The notes under the pieces: model-generated
What the model was told of the DNA's origin: nothing
Database searches by the model: none
The model's input: the letters and a program-made list of their open reading frames with translations, nothing else
Shown here: piece by piece, positions 9,370 to 16,832 of the stretch
How positions within the stretch are numbered: position 1 is the first letter of the stretch
Layout: the number at the start of each line of letters is the position of its first letter
Assembly (NCBI GenBank): GCA_016716265.1
Contig: JADJWQ010000001.1
Coordinates: forward strand, 806,001 to 870,000
Source of the DNA: Planctomycetota bacterium
GTDB taxonomy: Bacteria > Planctomycetota > UBA1135 > UBA2386
DNA: 64,000 nt
Direction of reading: 5' to 3'
Program-made: the position numbers and the translations under genes

Positions 9370-10310
9370 TGGTGTCCGGAAACTGCGCAGACGTCGTTCC
9401 GGGGCCCCGAGCATGCTCGCGGCCGTGGTCAGGTGGCGCGCTCGCCATAGCGGAGCTGGCCGGCGACGCGTTCGCGCGCGATGGCGTCCCGAGTTCCCGG
9501 AGCGGACATCCCGGCCATGAGCTCGTTGCCGATGCCCTGCTGCGGGCGCTCGGCGTGGTCGTGAGCAACGAGCTCCCGTATGGCTCGCTCGAGGTGACGA
9601 GTTCCGAGCAGGATGAGCCGATCGACACACTCTCGCCTGGTCGAGCGCTCGAAGCGCGCGGCGGTCGCGTTCATGTTCGGCGCCTGATACGAGGTCGCCA
9701 TCGGTCGCACGCCGACGGCGGTCGGGTTGCGTGCGACCCAAGCCATGCAGGAGTCGTCAAGGTCGGCGGTGATGTCCGCGATCTCGACGGCGCGCGTCGC
9801 GTGGTCGATCACGAAGTGCACGTGGTGCGTGACCAGCCCGCGCGCGGTCCAGACCCCGGCGATGAGGAAGTCGGCGGCGGCGATGGCGACGGCCATGCGG
9901 ACGATCAGCTCTCGAATCTCCTTCATGAACCCTGGCCGGCCGGCGCACCGCGCCGGCCGGGTCCACTCCGCCGCGAGCGGCCGTCGGTGCCAGCGCAGGA
10001 CGGTGTCGGGAGTGACGATCGTCGCCACACGAGCGAGGAGTCGGCGCCCCACCGCGGCGCCCCTGGCCGCGCGACGTCGGCGCTGGTCGTCGGTCACGCG
10101 AAGGCGCCGGTTGCCGAGCCGTTGTCGGAAAGCGCAGTTCTCCTCGGCGACGTGTGCGATGGCCCGGGCCTGCTCGCGGTGCAGTCGGCGGGCGACGGCA
10201 GCCGGGAGGAGGTGGAGGAGTCGGACGCGGAGCACGGCGCGGACGCTCGGGGCAGTCGAGCGCAAGTCCGCTGGCTGAGGGGCGTTCGAATCCTCGGACG
10301 GTCTCGACCC
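9370..10310 (-). mobile_element. Transposon remnant C (deletion derivative with one open frame)
   Basis: The minus-strand frame 10265-9429 (278 codons) runs through a degenerate transposase. It has an HTH-like part (VTDDQRRRRAARGAAVGRR, TPDTVLRWHRRPL), MKEIRELIVRMA, then IAAADFLIAGVWTARGLVTH of the integrase core, HFVIDHATRAVEIA, and YQAPNMNATAARFERSTRRECVDRL. Compared with intact relatives, about 40-50 residues are missing after IRELIVRMA and about 30 more after ARNPTAVGV, where the second catalytic Asp region should be. The frame survived both deletions, which makes it look like a gene, but the DDE triad is incomplete. It shares its 3' 510 bases almost exactly with remnant B. Confidence 0.75.
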
Positions 10311-10718
10311 CGGTCGCCGACCGTCGGCGCGGTGACCCCGGGGTCGACGCGTCGATCGAGCGGACGTCCTGTGCCAGAGCTGCTCCGCGCGCCGGGCTCG
10401 GTCATGGCTCGGGACCGCGGCGGCGATCGGACGCCTGCACCACGGCAGCTGCTACGCCACCCGAGTCCACGCAGCACGCCGGACGTGCTGGTGAAACGAG
10501 CCGTCGCGAACGTCGTTCCCGTCGTGGGGTCGCGGCCGATGGGCGCATCGCTCTCGGCCGTCGACGCCACCCTGCCCTGCGGCACGAAAGGGCGACAAGA
10601 CTCGCCGCGCAGCCGAATTTCGCCCGCTGGCGAGCGCCGGATCGCCGCAGGATCCGATCAACCGACCCCACGCCGACCGCTACTCTGGCGGCACTTCGAA
10701 CCCGAGCCCGAGCGAAGT
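10311..10718. other. Leader region of the formate dehydrogenase operon
   Basis: The 408 bases lie between transposon remnant C and the NuoE-like start. No protein-like frame is seen. The region must carry the operon promoter unless transcription starts inside remnant C. A TACTCT hexamer at 10681-10686, 33 bases before the start codon, is a possible -10, but no convincing -35 sits at the right distance. Confidence 0.35.
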
Positions 10719-11198
10719 ATGGAACCGGTAGCTTCGATCCTGGCCGAGCACGGCACCCAACGCGACGACTGCATCAAGCTGCTGCAGGAGATCCAGCTCG
10801 CCTACGGCTATCTGCCCAAGGACGTGCTGCGCTACGTCAGCGCCAACAGCGACATCACGCTGCGCCAGATCTACAGCGTGGCGACCTTCTACGAGTGGTT
10901 CCGGTTCCAGCCGGTCGGCAAGCACACGATCCGGACCTGCAGTGGAACGGCGTGTCACGTCAACGGCGCCCGACAGACCACGCGGGAGGTGCAGCAGATC
11001 CTCGGCGTCGACGACCGCCAGACCACCGAGGACGGCATGTTCACGCTCGAATCGGTCGCCTGCCTCGGCTGCTGCAGCCTGGCACCGGTGATAATGATCG
11101 GCGAGGAGGTCCACGGCCGCCTGTCGCCGAAGGATCTCAAGCGCGTCATCCGCCAGTACCGGACGAAGCACGGCACCGGGGAGGTCACGCAGGCATGA
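10719..11198 (+). CDS. nuoE: NuoE-like [2Fe-2S] subunit (24 kDa family) of an NAD-linked formate dehydrogenase
   Basis: The protein has 159 residues, the normal length for the complex I 24 kDa / HoxE / FdsG family. A helical N-terminal domain (IKLLQEIQLAYGYLPKDVL, ITLRQIYSVATFYEWF) leads into a thioredoxin-like fold with the [2Fe-2S] ligands C74-x4-C79 and C115-x3-C119 (CSGTAC... CLGCC). The start at 10719 gives the family N-terminus MEPVASILAEHG; the Shine-Dalgarno is weak. It is the first gene of a three-gene operon, and its stop overlaps the next start (ATGA). Electrons would pass between this cluster and the FMN subunit. The symbol names the family only: there is no complex I operon here and the partner is formate dehydrogenase. 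Confidence 0.9.
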   Translation: MEPVASILAEHGTQRDDCIKLLQEIQLAYGYLPKDVLRYVSANSDITLRQIYSVATFYEWFRFQPVGKHTIRTCSGTACHVNGARQTTREVQQILGVDDRQTTEDGMFTLESVACLGCCSLAPVIMIGEEVHGRLSPKDLKRVIRQYRTKHGTGEVTQA

Positions 11199-12982
11199 GC
11201 TCCGACAACGGCAATTCCCGCTGGCGCGTCGCCGTCGGCCTCGGCTCGTGCGGCGTCGCCGCCGGTGCGCGGGGCATCTATGAATTGCTGCAGGAGCGCA
11301 CCGATCCGGAGCGCGTCGACCTGCAGCAGACCGGCTGCTCCGGCCTCTGCCACCGGGAGCCGATGCTCGAGCTGTACTCACCCGCGGGCGAGCACTGGAC
11401 GTACGTGCACCTCGACGCCACCGGGGTCGAGCGCATCGTCGACGAGCACCTGGGCCAGGGCCGTGAGGTCGACCAGTACCTGCTCGGAGGCGCGGGCCGC
11501 GCCGAGGGCGTGCGCGCTTTCCACGAGAAGCAGCGGAAGATCGCACTCGAGAACTGCGGCTACATCGACCCCGAGTCGCTGTCCGAATACGTCGCCGCGG
11601 GCGGCTACGAGGCCGTGACCACGGCCCTGACCACGATGACTCCCGCCGAGGTCATCGACCTGATCGGCAGGAGCGGCCTGCGGGGCCGCGGCGGCGCCGG
11701 CTTCCCGACCGGGAAGAAGTGGCAGCTCTGCGCCAGCGCCTCGGCGGGCGAGAAGTACATCATCTGCAACGGCGACGAGGGCGACCCGGGTGCCTTCATG
11801 GACCGCGGCCTGATGGAGAGCGACCCGCACCGGATCGTCGAGGGGATGATCCTCGGCGCCTATGCGATCGGCGCAGTGCGGGGCTTCGTCTACGTGCGTG
11901 CCGAGTATCCGCTCGCCGTCAAGCGCATGCGCCTCGCGATGGCACAGGCGCGCAAGGCCGGTCTGCTCGGCCCCGACATCAAGGGCACCGGCTTCGGCTT
12001 CGATCTCGAGGTGCGCGAGGGCGCGGGCGCATTCGTCTGCGGCGAGGAGACCGCGCTGATCCAGTCGATCGAGGGCGAGCGCGGCGCTCCGCGCGTGCGC
12101 CCGCCGTTCCCCGCGCAGTCGGGTCTCTGGGGGCGGCCGACGCTGATCAACAACGTCGAGACCTACGCGAGCGTGCCTTGGATCGTCCGCCATGGTGCCG
12201 AGGCGTTCGCGGCGTTGGGCACCGAGAAGAGCAAGGGCACCAAGGTGTTCTCCCTCGCCGGCAAGGTCAATCGTGGGGGGCTGGTCGAGGTGCCGATGGG
12301 CATCACTCTGCGCGAGATCATCGAGGACATCGGCGGCGGCAGCTCGACGGGCCGGCCGATCAAGGCCGTGCAGACCGGCGGGCCGAGCGGCGGCTGCATC
12401 CCGGCAGCCCACTTCGACACCCGCATCGACTACGAGGAGCTCGGCAAGCTCGGGGCCATCATGGGCAGCGGCGGCATGATCGTGCTCGACGACAGCGCCT
12501 GCATGGTCGACTTCGCGCGCTACTTCCTCGCCTTCACGAGCAAGGAGTCCTGCGGCAAGTGCGCGCCGTGCCGCATCGGCACGCAGCGGCTGCTGGCGAT
12601 CCTGACCCGGATCACCGAGGGCAAGGGCACCGAGGCCGACCTCGACACGCTGCAGGAGTTCGCCGCGAGCATCCGCGACATGTCGCTGTGCGGACTGGGC
12701 CAGACGGCGCCCAATCCCGCGCTGACGACCATGCGCTACTACATGGACGAATACGTGGCGCACGTGCGAGACAAGAAGTGCCCGGCGCACTCGTGCCGCG
12801 CGCTACTGACCTACGAGATCGACGAGTCGCTGTGCAACGGCTGCACGCTGTGTGCCCAGGCATGCCCGGTCGGGGCGATCGAGGGCGGGCCGAGGAAGCC
12901 CCACGTCCTCGACTACACGCGCTGCACCCACTGCGGCTCGTGTCTCGACGCATGCAGGTTCGGCGCCGTCAAGACCGACTAG
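11195..12982 (+). CDS. nuoF: NuoF-like FMN/NADH-binding subunit with extra ferredoxin domain
   Basis: The protein has 595 residues. It has an N-terminal thioredoxin-like segment with cysteines near 19, 48 and 52. The 51 kDa core follows, with the FMN/NADH motifs GRGGAGFPTGKKW and GDEGDPGAFMDR, then an SLBB-type stretch, then the N3 cluster motif ESCGKCAPCRIG with the distal cysteine in SLCGLG. The C-terminal domain carries two [4Fe-4S] sets, C547-C550-C553-C557 and C577-C580-C583-C587. This domain order is that of HydB/HndC and FdhB-type flavoprotein subunits rather than respiratory NuoF, which lacks both ends. The start overlaps the upstream stop by four bases. It would pass electrons between NAD(H) and the FdhA clusters; bifurcation with ferredoxin is possible but not shown. 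Confidence 0.92.
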   Translation: MSSDNGNSRWRVAVGLGSCGVAAGARGIYELLQERTDPERVDLQQTGCSGLCHREPMLELYSPAGEHWTYVHLDATGVERIVDEHLGQGREVDQYLLGGAGRAEGVRAFHEKQRKIALENCGYIDPESLSEYVAAGGYEAVTTALTTMTPAEVIDLIGRSGLRGRGGAGFPTGKKWQLCASASAGEKYIICNGDEGDPGAFMDRGLMESDPHRIVEGMILGAYAIGAVRGFVYVRAEYPLAVKRMRLAMAQARKAGLLGPDIKGTGFGFDLEVREGAGAFVCGEETALIQSIEGERGAPRVRPPFPAQSGLWGRPTLINNVETYASVPWIVRHGAEAFAALGTEKSKGTKVFSLAGKVNRGGLVEVPMGITLREIIEDIGGGSSTGRPIKAVQTGGPSGGCIPAAHFDTRIDYEELGKLGAIMGSGGMIVLDDSACMVDFARYFLAFTSKESCGKCAPCRIGTQRLLAILTRITEGKGTEADLDTLQEFAASIRDMSLCGLGQTAPNPALTTMRYYMDEYVAHVRDKKCPAHSCRALLTYEIDESLCNGCTLCAQACPVGAIEGGPRKPHVLDYTRCTHCGSCLDACRFGAVKTD

Positions 12983-12994
12983 TTGGAGACCACG

Positions 12995-15781
12995 ATGGAA
13001 GCGGCAACCCGGAACCCGGCGACCCTCGATTCGGTAATCCTCACCATCGACGGGCGGCAGGTCAGCGTGCCCGCCGGCACCGACATCCTGACCGCGGCCA
13101 AGAGCGCGGGCATCGACATCCCGCACCTCTGCTACGACCCGCGCGTCGAGGCGATCGGCGCCTGTCGGATGTGCAGCGTCAAGGTCGAGGGCGCCCGCGG
13201 TCTGGTCGCAGCCTGCGGCCAGAGCGTCGCGCCGGGAATGCAGGTCATCACCGAGGACGAGGAGCTTGCCCGGCGGCGCAAGCACGTGCTCGAGCTCTTC
13301 CTGTCCGAGCACTGCGCCACCTGCTCGGGCTGCGACAAGTCCGGCGCCTGCCGGCTGCAGGACTACGCCTACCGCTACCAGGCCGACCCGCACCGCTTCG
13401 GCGTCTACCGGCCGAGGTACGACGGCGACAACTACACCACGCTGAACAAGGGCATCCTCTACGACGCCGACAAGTGCATCCGCTGCGGCCTCTGCGTGAA
13501 GTACTGCGAGACCGTGCAGATGGCCGAGGCGCTGACGTTCACCTGGCGCGCCGACCGCATGGTCGTCAGCACGCCGGGCGACGACGACCTCAACGACACG
13601 TCCTGCGAGCTCTGCGGCGGCTGCATCCGCGTCTGCCCGACGAGCGCGATGCTCGACAAGCGCGCCTTCCACGCCGGCCGCAACTCCGACCTCCAGCGTG
13701 TGCGCACGACCTGCTCCTACTGCGGCGTCGGCTGCCAGATGGACCTGATGGTCGACCGGCAGCGGAACCGCATCGTGCGGGTCACGGCCGAGCCCGGGTC
13801 GCCGATCAACGACGGCAACCTGTGCGTGAAGGGGCACTTCGGATTCGAATTCGTGTCGTCGCCCGAGCGCCTGACGCAGCCGCTGATCCGCAGGAACGGC
13901 GCGCTGGAGCCGGCGACCTGGGACGAGGCGCTCGCCCTGATCGGCTCGCGCATGCAGGAGATCAGGAAGCAGCACGGCCCCGACGGGCTCGCCTTCATCT
14001 CCTCGGCGCGTTGCACCAACGAGGAGAACTACCTGGTGCAGAAGATCGCGCGCGCAGTGGTCGGCACGCACAATGTCGACAACTGCGCCACGAGCTGCCA
14101 TGCGCCGACCGTCGCCGGGCTCGCCGAGTCGTTCGGCAGCGGCGCGATGACCAACAGCACCACCGAGATCAGGGACTGCAAGGTGCTGTTCCTGATCGGC
14201 GCCAATCCCACCGAGGCGCACCCGATCTTCGGCCTCGAGATGAAGCGCGCGCTGCGCCGCGGCGCGAAGCTCATCGTCTGCGATCCGCGCGAGACCTGGA
14301 TGGCGAAGCACGCCGACATCCACATCCAGCACCGCTCGGGAAGCGACAACATGCTGCTCAACGCGATGATGCGCCACATCATCGACGAGGGGCTGGCCGA
14401 CCGGAACTTCATCGAGAGCCGCTGCGAGGACTACGAGGCGTTCGCCGAGAACCTGAAGGGCTACACGGTCGAGGCCGCCGCCGAGTGCTGCGGCGTCGAT
14501 GCCGAGCTGATCCGCGCAGCCGCGCGGATGTACGCCGAGGGCGAGCCGAGCGCGATCTACTACACGCTGGGCATCACCGAACACGCCTGCGGCACCGACA
14601 ACGTCAAGAACGTCGCCAACCTGGCGATGCTCTGCGGACAGATCGGCAAGTGGGCCAGCGGCGTCAATCCGCTGCGCGGGCAGAACAACGTGCAGGGCGC
14701 GTGCGACATGGGCGCCATGCCGGCCAAGCTGCCGGGCTACCAGCGCTGGAGCGACGCCGAAGTGCGCGCGCGATTCGAGGCCGTCTGGGACGCGCCGATG
14801 CCGCAGACCGAGGGCCTCAAGATCCCGATGATGATCGCCGCCGCCGGGGCTGAGCTGCGGGCGCTGTACGTCATGGGACAGGACATCGTCGCCACCGAGC
14901 CCAACCAGGCGGAGGTCATCGAGCGGCTCAAGTCGCTCGACTTCCTCGTCTGCCAGGAGATCTTCCTGACGGAGACGGCGAAGCTGGCGCACGTGGTGCT
15001 CCCGAGCACGACCTTCGCCGAGAAGGACGGCACGTTCACCTGCTCCGAGCGGCGTGTGCAGCTGGTGCGGAAGGCCGTCGAGCCGCCCGGCGAAGCGAAG
15101 GCCGACTGGGAGATCCTGTGCCTGGTCGCCGAGGCCCTCGGCAAGCCGATGCCGTACCGCGATCCCGCGGAGATCTACGACGAGCTCGCCAGCCTGTCGC
15201 CGATGTTCGCCGGCATCAGCCACCGGCGCATCGCCGAGCACGGTGGCCTGCAGTGGCCGTGCCCGAGTGACGATCATGCGGGCACCCGCTTCCTGCACGA
15301 GGGCAGGTTCACACGCGGTAAGGGCCGGTTCCACGCGATCCGGCACCAACCGCCGCGCGAAGAGCCGACGCCGGAGTTCCCGCTCATCCTGTCCACCGGC
15401 CGCACGCTGTACAACTACAATTGTGGCAGCATGTCGCGGAAGTCGGCGGTGATCAGCCAGAAGGAGTCCGCGAACTTCGTCGAGATCCACCGCGACACGG
15501 CCGCCAGGTACGGCATCGCCGACGACGAGAAGATCGTCGTCCGCACGGCTCGCGGTCGGGTCACCGCTCGCGCTGCCGTCGGCGAGCGCGTGCGCCCGGA
15601 CACGATCTGGATGCCGTTCCACTTCGCGGAGGAGTCGGCCAACGTCCTGACCAACGACGTGTTCGATCCGGTGACCGCGACGGCCGAATACAAGTGCTGC
15701 GCGGCGGAGATCGAGAAGCTGCCGGCGGCGGGCACCGAACGGCTCGGTTCGAAGTCGCACGCCGCGCACGCGACGAGGTAG
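12995..15781 (+). CDS. fdhA: Formate dehydrogenase catalytic subunit with NuoG-type iron-sulfur N-terminus
   Basis: The protein has 928 residues. The start at 12995 has GGAG 8 bases upstream; an in-frame TTG at 12983 is less likely. In order: a [2Fe-2S] domain (C46, C57, C60, C74), a His-Cys3 [4Fe-4S] site (H106, C110, C113, C119), two [4Fe-4S] ferredoxin motifs (C161-C171, C204-C214), then the molybdopterin oxidoreductase domain opening with CSYCGVGC at 240-247. The metal-ligand residue is C368 followed by H369 (CATSCHAPTVAG), aligned with the Sec/Cys-His of formate dehydrogenases; the codon is TGC, so no selenocysteine. The C-terminal molydopterin dinucleotide-binding domain is present (LILSTGRTLYNYN). 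It catalyses formate/CO2 interconversion, probably in the cytoplasm since no Tat signal is seen. FdhD and cofactor genes are not in the window. Confidence 0.93.
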   Translation: MEAATRNPATLDSVILTIDGRQVSVPAGTDILTAAKSAGIDIPHLCYDPRVEAIGACRMCSVKVEGARGLVAACGQSVAPGMQVITEDEELARRRKHVLELFLSEHCATCSGCDKSGACRLQDYAYRYQADPHRFGVYRPRYDGDNYTTLNKGILYDADKCIRCGLCVKYCETVQMAEALTFTWRADRMVVSTPGDDDLNDTSCELCGGCIRVCPTSAMLDKRAFHAGRNSDLQRVRTTCSYCGVGCQMDLMVDRQRNRIVRVTAEPGSPINDGNLCVKGHFGFEFVSSPERLTQPLIRRNGALEPATWDEALALIGSRMQEIRKQHGPDGLAFISSARCTNEENYLVQKIARAVVGTHNVDNCATSCHAPTVAGLAESFGSGAMTNSTTEIRDCKVLFLIGANPTEAHPIFGLEMKRALRRGAKLIVCDPRETWMAKHADIHIQHRSGSDNMLLNAMMRHIIDEGLADRNFIESRCEDYEAFAENLKGYTVEAAAECCGVDAELIRAAARMYAEGEPSAIYYTLGITEHACGTDNVKNVANLAMLCGQIGKWASGVNPLRGQNNVQGACDMGAMPAKLPGYQRWSDAEVRARFEAVWDAPMPQTEGLKIPMMIAAAGAELRALYVMGQDIVATEPNQAEVIERLKSLDFLVCQEIFLTETAKLAHVVLPSTTFAEKDGTFTCSERRVQLVRKAVEPPGEAKADWEILCLVAEALGKPMPYRDPAEIYDELASLSPMFAGISHRRIAEHGGLQWPCPSDDHAGTRFLHEGRFTRGKGRFHAIRHQPPREEPTPEFPLILSTGRTLYNYNCGSMSRKSAVISQKESANFVEIHRDTAARYGIADDEKIVVRTARGRVTARAAVGERVRPDTIWMPFHFAEESANVLTNDVFDPVTATAEYKCCAAEIEKLPAAGTERLGSKSHAAHATR

Positions 15782-15806
15782 CGCCCGCCGACGGTAGGCC
15801 GCCACC

Positions 15807-15837
15807 GACCCGGACGTCGCGAAGCGATGTCCGGGTC
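15807..15837 (+). terminator. Hairpin after the formate dehydrogenase operon
   Basis: A 14-base stem (GACCCGGACGTCGC / GCGATGTCCGGGTC, one G-T wobble) closes a GAA loop 26 bases after the fdhA stop. No run of T follows, so it is either a GC-type terminator or a 3' end stabiliser. Its position makes it the natural end of the three-gene message. Confidence 0.6.
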
Positions 15838-15919
15838 CGGAGACCGCCGGACTCGTTCGGTGGTCCCCAGCACGCCCGCGACCGTGTCGCGTCCGAGTAG
15901 CTCGCGTGGCTTCGGTCGC

Positions 15920-16800
15920 GGAGAGATGGACCGGAGCACATCGGTGCCGCAGGCCGCCGAGGCCCACGCGCGCAATGACGTCCCCGGTTCCCGAAGCGGG
16001 CAGCCCGGCGTCGCGCTCGTTGCGGATGCCCTGAGCCGGGAGCTCGGTGTCGTCGTGAGCAACGAGCTCCCGTACGGCTTGCTCGAGGTGGCGCGCCCCG
16101 AGCGGGATGAGCCGATCGAGACACTCGTGCCCGGTCTGGAGCACGAAGCGCTCGGCGATCGCGTTCATGTCCGGCGTCTGGCAAGGGGTCGCCACCGGAC
16201 ACCCGCCGGCGTCGCTCAGGATGAGTTCGACATGGCCACTGAGCTTCGCGCCACGATCGAGGATCGGGAACCGCCTGGCGCGGACGATGCCGTCGACATG
16301 GTCGGTCTGCCGGCGCGCGAATTGCACCATGGACACGTCGTCAGGATTGGTGGTGAAGCCCGCGATCCCGAGGGCGCGCGCCGCGGAGTCGATCACGAAG
16401 AGCAAGTAGTGCGTGGCCGGTCCGCGCGCGGTCCGGACCTCGGCGGTGAGACAGTCGGCGGCGGCAATGGCGGCGGCAATGCGGACGAGGAGCGCTCGGA
16501 TCTCCTTCATGATCCGTGGCCGGCCGACGCGCCACGCCGGCCAGGTCCACTTCGCCGCGAGACGTCGGCGCGGGTCGTCGGTCCGGCGAAGGCGCCGGCT
16601 CCGAGCGGTTCCCGGAGAGCGCGGTACTCCTCGATCGATCAGGCGATGACCCAGACCTGCTCGGGGCGGACCCAGCCGGCGACGGCGGTCAGGAGGAGGT
16701 GGAGAGTCGGAGCACCGCGCGCACGATCGCAGCGGTCGAGTGCGAGTCCTCGTGCCCGCTGACTGGGGGGCGCTCGCATTCTCGGACAGCTCGGGTGCGA
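15920..16800 (-). mobile_element. Transposon remnant D (same family as A-C, older branch)
   Basis: From 16510 down to about 15920 the minus strand reads MKEIRALLVRIAAAIAAADC, EVRTARGPATHYLLFVID, PILDRGAKLSG, PDMNAIAERFVLQTGHECLDRL, GDVIARVGLGGL. The N-terminal TAVAGWVRPEQVWVIA lies at about 16690-16640 in a different frame. The copy lacks the same 40-50 residues after the ...LLVRI helix as remnant C, but retains the second-Asp region (LDRGAK) that B and C have lost. It is more diverged in sequence. The frame continues far downstream as antisense to fdhA, which is not coding. Confidence 0.7.
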
Positions 16801-16832
16801 CGATGCTCGCCGATACGCCGCGCGCCGGCCGC

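Noticed and set aside
9429..10265. A functional 278-residue transposase
   Set aside because: The frame is open, but two segments of the catalytic core are absent compared with family members, including the second Asp region, so it cannot be an active DDE enzyme.
12995..15781. A selenocysteine in the formate dehydrogenase
   Set aside because: The codon at the metal-ligand position (14096-14098) is TGC, and no in-frame TGA occurs in the gene.
12803..16510. A 1235-codon minus-strand frame antisense to fdhA
   Set aside because: Its first ~200 codons are transposon remnant D. The rest mirrors fdhA, whose cluster ligands and catalytic Cys-His are intact on the plus strand.
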